Shown: positions 55,200 through 64,000 of the stretch, piece after piece | Position numbering within the stretch: position 1 is the stretch's first letter | Layout: every line of letters begins with the position of its first letter | Origin: Heterobilharzia americana | Taxonomy: Eukaryota; Platyhelminthes; Trematoda; Strigeidida; Schistosomatidae | Direction of reading: 5' to 3' | Length of the DNA stretch: 64,000 bases | NCBI GenBank assembly: GCA_944470555.2 | Contig: OX104130.1 | Span: 52,113,491 to 52,177,490, forward strand | The notes under the pieces: generated by a model | What the model was told of the DNA's origin: nothing | Databases searched by the model: none | Seen by the model: only the letters and a program-made list of their open reading frames with translations | Program-made: the position numbers and the translations under genes

Positions 55200-57300
55200 C
55201 TACAAAGGAGATCTTCACGTCAGCCATCAAGACAAGATGGGAGATATCCAGCAACATCCCTGAAGAAACCTGTGTGGAAGAACACTGGAACTCTTTGAAG
55301 GCCATGTGGAGAGAAACTTGCACAACAGTATTAGGAAGGAAGAAGAAAGAAGACAAGGAATGGATCTCGACGGATACGTGGAAGCTGATAGAGGAGAGGA
55401 GGATGGTGAAACAGAAGATATACCAGTGCAAGGATGCTCAACGACAAGAGGAACTGAGCACAATGTATAAAACACTGAACAAAGAAGTAAAGAAGAGTGG
55501 GTGGAAAGACAAAAGACACTTCCACGACACACTTGTATGTGAAGCAGAACAGGCTGCAGGTAGGAGAGACCTGACGACATTGTATCAAATAACCAGGTTG
55601 CTATCAGGGAAGAGACCAACACAGATGAAACCAATAAAAGATGAAGAAGGAAATTTAATTACGAAAGAAGAGAAACAGAGGAAACGATGGGCCGACCACT
55701 TCAAGAAGCTCTTGAATCCACCACCACCTGCACTTTGTCCAGAAATACCACCTACAGCCACAGAACTACAATGGAACATAAATCCTACAACAAAAATGGA
55801 AGTCCTGAACGCCATAAAGCTACTGAAATGCGGGAAAGCAGCAGGACCAGATGGAATACCGCCAGAAGCACTGAGAACAGACGCAGAGACAACAGCAGAC
55901 ATGCTCACACCACTATTGCAGAAGGTGTGGAAGGAAGAGAAGGTATCTGCCCATTGATTGGAAGAAGGGTTACCTTGTCAAACTGCCGAAGAAGGGAGAC
56001 CTCAGTGTTTGCAAGAACTGGCACAGAATCACTCTCCTGTCCACCCCAAGCAAAATACTAAGCAGCATCATCCTAGAGAGGCTAAAGGATGCACTGGATT
56101 CAAAACTACGACCGGAACAGGTTGGCTGGCTTCAGGAAGTACAAATCATGTGCTGACCAAATTGCAACGCTTCGTGTCATCATAGAACAGAGCATAGAAT
56201 GGCAATCAGCTCTCTACCTCAACCCTATCGACTTCGAGAATGCCTTTGACAGCGTCGACCGACAAGTAATTTCGAAACTGCTTCATTACTACGGAATACC
56301 GCAAACCTTTATCAGCCTCATTCAACAACTATGAAGATGCCACATGCCAAGTAATCCACAATGGGAAGCTGAGTGATGCCTTTGAAGTGAAGACAGGAGT
56401 GAAACAAGGTTGCCTACTATCACCCATTATATTCCTGATTGTGTTGTGGTCGACTGGATCATGCAACAAACAGTGGGGAGCGAGAAGAGGGGGATACGCT
56501 GGCTGGACTGCGGAAAAGAACCTAGAAGACTTGGATTTCGCCGATGACTTGTGCCTGATGTCACACAAACTGGAAGATCTACAGGCAAAAACTAACAAGC
56601 TGACAGAAGAGGCAGCGAAGACGGGACTTCAGGTGAATATAGAGAAGACAGAAGTGATCAAGATACCGCACCAACAACAAAAAACTCCAGTCACCATCAA
56701 CGGGAGAAACTTAAAGGAAGTAACCTCCTTCACCTATCTAGGAAGCACTGTTTCAACTACAGGCGGCACAGGCAAAGACGAGGATGTCAAAGTCAGAATC
56801 GGAAAAGCAAGACAGGCGTTCATTAGCCTGAAACCAGTGTGGAGATCTACTGAACTGCACTCAGCATGTGGAACAAGATCCGGATTTTCAACACCAAAGT
56901 CAAGTCAGTGCTTCTGTATGGCTCAGAGACTTGGCGCGTCATCAAGGGCATTTCCAACAAACTACAGACATTCATCAACAACTGCTTACGTTGGCTCGTT
57001 ACTGAAGATCAGATGGCCAGAAACAATAAGCAACAAGGAACTCTGGGTAGTGACCCAACCAAGAACCTATCACGCAACAAATATGCAGGAAGAAGTGGAG
57101 ATGGATTGGCCATGCACTGGTAGGCCGACTGAGGACATCACGCGTCAGGCCCTCGAGTGGAACCCCCATGGGAAGCGACGAGTTGGACGTCCGAGGGTGA
57201 CATGGAGGAGGTAGTGCGAGGAGGAAATGAGAGCTTGTGGGCTGTCGTAGAATCAGGTTCAAAAGATCTCAAAGAACAGAGTTCACATGAGACGTGTTAC
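55200..57300 (+). pseudogene. RTE copy B linker and reverse transcriptase
   Basis: The 227-codon linker frame (55274-55957) ends with AAGPDGIPPEALR. Then, in shifted frames, come WKKGYLVKLPKKGD, a five-base GGTTGGCT-type insertion that breaks the QAGFRKYKSC block near 56120, PIDFENAFDSVDRQVISKLL (56225-56284), GVKQGCLLSPIIF (56398-56436), WTAEKNLEDLDFADDLCLMSH, VNIEKTEV and FTYLGS. The catalytic loop is the canonical FADD (about 56534-56550), unlike copy A. The C-terminus ends TRNPRD before the tail. Frameshifted, inactive. Confidence 0.88.
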
Positions 57301-57334
57301 TGAAGCCCTATGTTGGACTAGGAACCCAAGGGAC

Positions 57335-57375
<41 letters not shown>

Positions 57376-57377
57376 TA

Positions 57378-58385
57378 AAAGAAACTTTTAAAATAACACT
57401 TATCTGAGATTCACCTTTCTGATATAACACAGTGTCAACATAACTAATCAGCAAGTCAGACCTAAGTAGGTAGTCAGTGATACAGAATACAGATGCCAAA
57501 CCTTAGAAACAAGTCTAAAATTTATTTCTTTAAAATTATATCAAGACTCTTGCTGATTGGCTTCGAGAAATAAAGCAGAACCTGCTTTTAAATCATTTAA
57601 TTGAAATGTTTCGTAATGATATGTTGTTGACTCATAGTTATTTCTTGAATACTGCTAACAGGTATGTGTAGGATGTAAGATATTGTCAAATTGTCAGTAG
57701 TTTTTTTATTAAATAGTTATATGGTATTCGGATTACTGATTAACAATAGGATGCAACTATTGCTGGGTATAAATGTGATTTCGAATGCACAGAATATCTC
57801 ATTTTTTCAGTTCATTTATACAGTAATCTTTAAAATTATTTTAAATACTCTCTGAAATGATCAGAAAAATATCATTCTTCATAACTTTCAGCTTACTTAA
57901 TTCACGAAAACCTTAAGCAAGTTTAGCTAGATATAAATCTTTCATACACATATCTAAGATAATAGGTGATATAATGTAAACTTCTGACCCTTCATCAATC
58001 TGGTAACCTGCCAATTATATCAGTAAATATATAATACTGAGAACACTGAAGTGTACTAGGATATCGGGACAAGTCTATTAATGATCACACTAAATGATTA
58101 AACCTATCAGATTCCAAAATAAACCCATTTGATCATAGGAAAACATAGAAGACAATTACAGTGAGGGGAATTTTATTCCCTTTCGACGAAATCTTTCTCT
58201 TAGGTGTACATTCGTGAATATATAGTAGAAAGAATAAAACATTCTACAGTAATTTCTGGTCAAAAGTCAATATAAATTGTGGGACAATGGCAATTTACGT
58301 AATGGGAAATAAACAAAATGATTGCAAAATACAAAACGCCACATTATATGAGAACTAGTTAAAGTGATCGATACTCAACTATGAC
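57378..58385. other. Unassigned AT-rich sequence
   Basis: No frame, repeat or RNA motif recognised. Confidence 0.35.
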
Positions 58386-59040
58386 CATATCTAAGAATGA
58401 AGTTGTAAATACTTCTTAATAACGTATAATGAAGGTTTAAACTTTTGAATCGCTAATGCTTCAACCATGCCCGTATATCTTTACCCATTCTTTTTGAGTG
58501 GCTTGGTCGTACTTTGTACAGAAAAGGAGCCAAATGTACTGAGTTTACTAAGTTTTCTGTTACAGAGCTGAAAATGCATTTTCGTTCTCTTCTTGTCAGC
58601 CAAGTTGGATAGTGTTCGTGAGCGTGGTGCAAAAGCTGTCACATCGTACGGCCTATGTACACGGTCCCACAGAAGAAATTCAACGGATACACAGATACTG
58701 ATGTACCATAATGCTCCAGCTTATCTTTAGCATGCTGACGAATATGTTTCTGTCGGAAGAATATGATTCTAATATTGACGGTAAAGAGTGTCCTATTTAT
58801 GGATCCTGATAGTCTCTTTCTAAGTATATCTGCTGTATTATCTCCCTTGAATTCAAAGTTCAACAGTAAAATCTTTTTCAAAGCAGTATGCAGGCGTTCT
58901 CTGGCGTTTTCGGTTTTAAATTATTATCTACAGATTTCAGTGGGTATCCTTTTTACATTAGGATTTCTTGCAAGTTTCTTAGTTCATCGTAGATGGTATC
59001 CTCGCTGTATATTCTTCATATTCTTCAAGAGAGTGAATTG
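58386..59040 (-). pseudogene. Penelope-like GIY-YIG endonuclease, 3' part
   Basis: On the minus strand LKKILLLNFEFKGDNTADILRKRLSGSINRTLFTVNIRIIFF leads into KDKLEHYGTSVSVYPLNFFCGTVYIGRTM (58639-58881). This is the LR-RL-I-RTF block followed by VY-F-C-G-YIGRT of the nuclease, with the YIG intact. After a stop, decayed frames include LTNTIQLG. EALAIQKFKPSLYV (about 58430-58470) marks the C-terminal tail. RT is absent. Inactive. Confidence 0.8.
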
Positions 59041-59209
59041 ATAAGAACCCTATTTCTGCTTAAGGGGACATGGCTTTGAAAATGACTAAACTGCCTGTTT
59101 CAAGTCAGCTATCAGATTCCTGTTATTATTGTGAACTAGATCATTAACTGAAAAGATCGAACTTGGGTGTTGCAGTTACATATATTGGCATATTAGATTA
59201 TATATTTAC
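59041..59209. other. Spacer
   Basis: No feature recognised. Confidence 0.3.
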
Positions 59210-59660
59210 ACACGACCTTCAAGTTTCGTGGCGAATCCAATGGTCTACACTTTTCCACTTGAAATCGGTAAATCCCTACTCACTTACAAACTGAGTTTCT
59301 TTCCAGTGACATGCTTTGAGGTGAGATTTCCCGTAACTTTTAATCAGAGGTCATGAACGGCAGGACCGATTAAGTCAAATGTGACGGCAAATACTCACCG
59401 ATGGCACTGGATGATGATCATGTTTTATCATGAATTGACAGAAGTGGGAAGATTTGACCGTTGGTTTCAACCCATTTTTACGATGGTAATGTACTGGCTG
59501 CAAAACCTGAAGGTTCTTAACTCTATCCCTAGCCGGGCCGTTAGTACGTACTGCTGAGGAGTCCCGCGCTTGGACGAAACAGCTGTCAGTTTATCAGGGT
59601 TTTCAGTAGTTTTCCGAATGATTCAAGTCCATGATGAATACCAACCTGTAACCAATAAAT
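59210..59660. mobile_element. Second-family tRNA-hammerhead element with a minus-strand head remnant
   Basis: A minus-strand head relic (ACCTTCAAGTTTCGTGGCG, 59216-59234) faces a plus-strand unit: ATTGACAGAAGTGGG leader, tRNA-like region with GGTAATGTACTGGC and GGTTCTTAACTCTATCCC (59485-59530), hammerhead, then GTCCATGATGAATACCAACC (59627-59646). Confidence 0.55.
59545..59597 (+). ncRNA. Second-family hammerhead with cleavage-site deletion
   Basis: CTGAGGA (59554-59560), stem II GTCC/GGAC with loop CGCGCTT, and GAAA (59576-59579) are intact. The substrate reads CTGTC directly followed by AGTTT, one C short of the family form, removing either the cleavage base or the first stem I base. Confidence 0.6.
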
Positions 59661-59879
59661 TGCCACAAACTTCCGAAATTGAATTACTATCATTTACTTA
59701 CGAGAAACACAGATACGCGTCGATAATAATATTAGTTGGTTTGAGTCGACCAATCGTAGAAAGCCTATCATACAGTCATATAAATCAGTTAACACACCAA
59801 AAACTCTATCACCACAAATTTCAGCTAAAATTCAGGATTAGGCAACATTGGAATGCTCATTGGTGACTAGCTTCGAGAG

Positions 59880-60190
59880 GTGATTCCCGAAGTTCCAACG
59901 AGAAGTCGTGACGAGTGATGCCAACCAAGTCGGACATTAGGACGGTTACTCAACGGCGGTATTTGATACAGGTTACACCATATCGTGAAATGACAGAAGT
60001 AGGAAACACGGACCATGGGAACCAGACCAGTGGCTTAGTGGTAACGTGTTGTCATCCGAATCTAAAGGTCGTGGGTTCTATCCCTGATGGAGTCCCATGG
60101 TATGAAGAAACAGCTGTCTAGAGCCCCCAGGTTCCCAGCGTTTTTTTCAACTAATGTCAGTCTATGACGAGTACCAACCTGAAAACATTG
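59880..60190 (+). mobile_element. Second-family element, ribozyme decayed
   Basis: Leader CCCGAAGTTCCAACGAGAAG (59887-59906); A-box-like GTGGCTTAGTGGTAACGTG (60031-60049); B-box-like GGTCGTGGGTTCTATCCC (60068-60085). Then the core region reads TGATGGAGTCCCATGGTATGAAGAAAC: stem II is lost. The tail has TAATGTCAGTCTATGACG. Pol III-like boxes are well preserved. Confidence 0.6.
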
Positions 60191-61242
60191 AAATGGTTTA
60201 CTTCACAATGTCTGTGTCCAGATATTTGAATTGTTCACAGTATGAGTTAATGCAAAGTATGATATCATTAGTCAGAGAAGTTTCACCGTCTATAGAATCA
60301 GTGTCCAGTTGTTTATGTCACTTGGTAAAACTGTTTTGTTGTATTTAAATTAAGTTTGAGAGTAGAAACAGACAGTAACACATATCAATGACAAAATACT
60401 ACATGATAGACGGAAACATCAGAACAACGCTGAATAGAATGCTAAATATATCTTAGACATTCCAAGGTTCTTGAGAAAACGTAGATGACTTAATGTCTTG
60501 TTATTTTATTTATCTTAAGATGACCTTAAGAGGAAGTCGCTCCTCACAATGATATCAATTCCTTTGCATACAAAAAGAAAATACTTAGAATTCTTTTATA
60601 ATTAACAATACTTTCTGATAATTAGGATCAACATTTTCTTTCCAACTGAAAATCTGCTTCTTTAGTATGACATAAACTTTAAGTTGTCAATTCTTAAGTC
60701 TATCATTGGCCTGAGATAAGTTAATAGAGATTATCTACAATCGAACACCTTGATGAATAGAGCCAGTACTCATATATTCAATGACCTAAAACTTTTGTGT
60801 ACATTTTAAGATTAACCTATCAGTCTTGCAAGTTAGTTTTCACTCATATGGATTCCTAATAGCTACTTTTCTGTGTTAGGTTACCCTATTCTATAAAGCA
60901 TCCAGTCATACAGTATGATCCACTGGAGGATGTTTCGAGAAAATCTGTTCATCATCATCCTCATGATATCATGGCAAATGACACAAATTCCTGATTTATA
61001 TTCTGCATTTCTACTGCTTTTCTGTAGTTGGTTTGATTGGTAGTAGGATTTTCGAGATAAACGGAATCAGTGTTGCATCATTCCAATCACTCACACATGT
61101 TGGATGCTGAAATAATGAATACGTATACGGTAACCAACTTCTCTCTCCACTCACCAACACTAACCTTTCGGACTGCTACTCTTTCCTAACCTAATATGCA
61201 CTTGTGTTTGATTGTATGTATAGCTATGACTGGACTAGTCAT
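60191..61242. other. Unassigned sequence
   Basis: No motif recognised. Confidence 0.3.
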
Positions 61243-61857
61243 CTTAGTAAGATCTATCGAAGCACTGAAAACAGACGCAGGGACAACAGCGATGGACATG
61301 CTCACACCACTATGGCAGAAGCTTCTGAAAAAAGGAAGGAAGGAAAGGTACCTGCCCATTGATTGGAAGAAGGGCTACTTTTTCAAACAAAGGTGTGGAA
61401 TCATGCTAAACCCCTGTCCACCCCTAGCAAAATATTATGCTGCATAACCCTAGAGAGACTGAAAAATGAGCTGGATTCAAAATTATTACCAAAACAGGCT
61501 GGTCGCTGGCTGGCTGGCTGGCAACGAACCAATCAAGACGCTGTCACCCAACAAATATGGGGAAGAAGGAAGTGGAGATGGATTAGATTGGACTGGATTG
61601 GACTGGACTTGACAAACTCTGAGAAGATCGTTTGGCGACATCATATATCAGGCCAGGTCATCGAGTGGAAGCCAAATGGATAGGAAGAGTTGGGCGTCGG
61701 AGGTGAGGGTAACATAGAGGAGATAGTGTGAGGAAGAAATGAAAGGTTGTGGGCAGTTGTAGAGCCAGGTTAAGATGAGTATAGAGAAGAGAGTGAAATG
61801 GTGACGTGCTACTGAAGCCTTATGTTCCACTAGGAACCCAAGGGACAAATAATAATA
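61243..61857 (+). mobile_element. RTE-clade retrotransposon, internally deleted copy
   Basis: It begins in the linker at IEALKTDAGTTAMDMLTPLWQK (61257-61322), with PIDWKKGYF and LERLKNELDSKLLPKQAG (61446-61500). Then a (GGCT)n run (about 61505-61522) joins straight to the C-terminal third (CACCCAACAAATATGGGG onward), skipping about 1 kb that includes the catalytic core. It ends with TATGTTCCACTAGGAACCC and AATAATAAAAAT. Confidence 0.8.
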
Positions 61858-62345
61858 AAAATGAAGTGGAGGATCTACCAATCTAGAGTTAAGCTAGGTT
61901 CTCCAAACCTGACTGACTTCGATCGACTGGTTTCGTTTATTTATTTAACCTTATAGTCACTTCAAGTTATTTCTTAAATGAAGTTATTTTGTCCAACTGA
62001 GTCAATAAAACACTTAAGTCAACAAGGTTTTACTGTGATTGAATTAACAGGTTCAAATACCATCCTAATCTCAGCCCCACTGAGACTCCCAGATACAGTT
62101 TCTGATATCCTTGCCTCATATAGCAGCTATACAAAAACCATGCACTCTCGTTGTGATCATTGCTCACGTTGCTACTTTTGTTTCTTCTATGAATTCTTTT
62201 AAATTTCTGAATAAACTTAGTCGGATATTTATTAAGAAGTCAAGATTCTTTTATGTTTTTCACTTCTTTATTAACACTTTCAAAATAAACAATTCTGTAT
62301 CACTGTCTGGTGTGTCAAATGTAGGGAATTTTAGGTTGAAATTCA
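61858..62345. other. Unassigned sequence
   Basis: Frames of 74-81 codons overlap here without motifs. Confidence 0.3.
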
Positions 62346-62389
62346 TCATGAAATGACATCAGTTGGAGGAACACTGGAAACCCGGGAGC

Positions 62390-62440
62390 GTTGGACAGCT
62401 GCTTCGTCCTAGTGTGGGGCTCCTCAGCAGTGCGAACTCA
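62390..62440 (-). ncRNA. Second-family hammerhead (minus strand)
   Basis: CTGAGGA (62421-62427 on the minus strand) is intact. Stem II is GCCC/GGAC with one mismatch. GAAA reads GAAG, altering the base that closes stem III. CAGCTGTC precedes the cleavage site. Probably weak or inactive. Confidence 0.6.
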
Positions 62441-62540
62441 TGACCCCATCAGGGATAGAACGCAGGACCTTCGGGTTCCTTGGACAGCACGTTACCAATT
62501 AGCCACTGGGTTGGTATCCAGTGGTCCACATTCCATACTT

Positions 62541-62592
62541 CTGTGCACTGCTGAGGAGCCCTATATTAGGACGAAACAGCTGTCCAGTTCTC
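62541..62592 (+). ncRNA. Second-family hammerhead (plus strand)
   Basis: CTGAGGA (62551-62557), GAAA (62573-62576), CAGCTGTC and CAGTTC are in order. Stem II GCCC/GGAC has one mismatch and stem I GCACTG/CAGTTC has one. All core bases are intact. Confidence 0.65.
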
Positions 62593-62739
62593 TCAGGTTT
62601 CCACTGCTCCTCCAAATGATGTCACCCCATGATGAATTCTAATCTAAAATCGTTTAATAAACCTCCACAAACCTCCAGATAGGGGAATGAAATTGAAAGC
62701 TGCTATACCCATTGACTTCATGAATATTCTAGGTTGTTC

Positions 62740-62870
62740 GTCATTCTGTGAGTTGGATGGTTTATTCGTGAAGCTTTGATTGTATTTCTCAACAAAACCT
62801 TCAGCATTAACTGCAATATGAAATGAGGTATCAGGATTTCTCTGTATGCTGTAATGAAGTAGTTTGTGAA
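62740..62870 (-). mobile_element. Degraded Penelope 3' end
   Basis: The plus strand reads GGTTTATTCGTGAAGCTTTG, AACTGCAATATGAAATGAG and ATGAAGTAGTTT. It parallels 22330-22440 (TTAATCGTGAAGCTTTC, ATTTCAATATCAAGTGAG, GATTTAGTAGCTT). The ribozyme core (CTGAAGG here) is ruined. Confidence 0.4.
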
Positions 62871-64000
62871 GAAGAGAAAAGGCTCTGAGTACAGTATATG
62901 CTAAGTATGCCCGTTATGCCATTCAATAAGCTATCATCAATGATTGGAAATGATCTTTTCCATTAAAATAGATAATCTGCATAGGAGAAAATAGGAAGAC
63001 AGTGCCAAAATCTTTTGAGATAGTCAGTAGTTTTTATAAATTATCTAACATTTGCACTTACTCAATGTCTTCTTTTTAGGGACTCTGACTGACTTCGGAC
63101 AGAGTATAAGATACTTGTTTAGATCTTTCGATTTTGTATAGTGTACTTCTTAACGAACTCACCTGTGCGAATGATGACTGGGCTGGCAATGAAATTTACA
63201 ACCTTTATAATGCTTTGTTTTGTTCTTATCAATTTCATACACGAGAATAACTTGAGTAATAATATTCTCACAAGTGTTCATTAAAACCTAGACAGTATTC
63301 ATATATTCAATCTGAACCAGTCATTTCTATCCACAGATTACTTTTATTGGTATCTACAACATAAAATAACTAATGATGTCGCTTACCGTTTAAAAATCTG
63401 TTAGTAGTATGCAGTTTCTGGTGAGAAATCTCACCATCATTTCTTATGGAAACCAAAATATTCAGATCACATAACGTAATCCGTTCGACACGACAATTCA
63501 TATCAAAATTGTCATCATGAAGCTACACGTAATATACTAATGATTGAAATAAATAGTTCTAGACTGTGTACAACTGTGTTTCGAATAGAATAATTCTAAA
63601 CTCCTGCTTAAAAGTCTGGTCCAAGGTCTCTACAGAGAACAAATCAAAATGAAAGTAACAGAGATATATGGATGCAATCGAAATTGTTAAGTTTATCTCC
63701 TTTTTCTCTAATCACTCTGACTTATTCAGAAAATAACCTATTTTATGTCCACTATCAATATTTCGCTCATAGGTAAATATTTGTATAAAATATATTCATT
63801 CAAATCTTGATTAAAGTCCATGTAAAAACGAGTCTTAACCCTATCAGTGATACGTCAGTTTGAAACCTTTAGACTTACAATAAACGTTTATTATTTTTAA
63901 ACAATTTGTACATTGATCAAATAAATTATTTCCTTCACACTCTCGCTTTGAAAGATTGTTTTATTCATATACTCAAATAAACTAAACAATCGCTGAAATT
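62871..64000. other. Unassigned AT-rich sequence
   Basis: No open frame, repeat match or RNA motif recognised up to the end of the window. Confidence 0.35.

Larger units (their letters stand above)
54121..57377 (+). mobile_element. RTE-clade retrotransposon, near full-length copy B
   Basis: It starts a few bases short of the full 5' end (CTGGTTAACTAG), runs 3.26 kb and ends with CCTATGTTGGACTAGGAACCC and a long (TAA)n tail (57337-57375). AAAGAAACT flanks both sides as a probable 9-base TSD. By eye it is very similar to copy A over its whole length, including a TAG stop early in the endonuclease that copy 32397-32805 lacks. Orientation is opposite to copy A. Confidence 0.9.
62346..62650. mobile_element. 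Second-family element with two divergent hammerheads
   Basis: Ends are inverted over about 55 bases (left ATGACATCAGTTGGAGGAAC to TTCGTCCTA; right TAGGACGAAAC to CTCCAAATGATGTC). Inside are a minus-strand hammerhead (62390-62440), a minus-strand tRNA-like head (62450-62520, with TGGCTAATTGGTAACGTG and GGTCCTGCGTTCTATCCC) and a plus-strand hammerhead (62541-62592). It is the clearest two-ribozyme copy of this family. Confidence 0.65.

Noticed and set aside
60930..60975. Hammerhead-like GAT/CATCATC words
   Set aside because: No CUGANGA and GAAA pair in correct order on either strand.

Overview
The window looks like intergenic or intronic DNA from a schistosome blood fluke. The evidence is the mix of repeats: SM-alpha-type hammerhead-ribozyme SINEs, RTE-clade retrotransposons of the SR2 type, Penelope-like elements with GIY-YIG endonucleases, CR1/jockey-like non-LTR elements, a BEL/Pao remnant and tRNA-headed short repeats. 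The species cannot be fixed from sequence reading alone. I found no convincing host protein-coding gene, rRNA, functional tRNA or CRISPR. Nearly every recognisable reading frame is a decayed transposon fragment.

Layout. 0-16 kb holds old, frameshifted elements: the C-terminus of a non-LTR reverse transcriptase, a BEL/Pao integrase tail, two CR1-like copies with endonuclease and RT domains, the 3' end of a third, and a 320-bp repeat in two opposite copies about 8 kb apart. 16-26 kb is mostly unassigned AT-rich sequence with two RT C-terminal fragments, a 5'-truncated RTE copy and a Penelope GIY-YIG segment. 26-40 kb carries hammerhead-bearing SINE units, Penelope fragments beside (AT)n tracts, a 409-bp internally deleted RTE with target-site duplications (TSDs), and tRNA-headed foldback repeats. 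42-54 kb has a small inverted-repeat (MITE-like) family, a three-hammerhead SM-alpha cluster, a complete-length RTE copy with a 13-bp TSD and a Penelope-derived palindrome. 54-57.4 kb is a second near-full RTE in the opposite orientation. 57.4-64 kb has a Penelope fragment, three more tRNA-plus-hammerhead elements and another truncated RTE.

The most notable feature is self-cleaving RNA. At least a dozen hammerhead-like motifs occur in three repeat classes: SM-alpha, a second tRNA-headed family with core CTGAGGA, and Penelope terminal sequences. In the two SINE classes the motifs recur as divergent pairs, one per strand, about 160-240 bp apart inside inverted repeats. One such pair (26665-27134) is flanked by a perfect 13-bp direct repeat, so the pair appears to have moved as one unit. 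Hammerheads in schistosome satellites and in Penelope elements are known. The recurrent two-strand foldback arrangement is the part I would examine as possibly undescribed.

The elements appear to depend on one another. RTE and CR1-like copies encode or once encoded endonuclease and RT. The tRNA-headed repeats have pol III-like A/B boxes and no protein, so they presumably borrowed that machinery. No copy in this window has an intact ORF.
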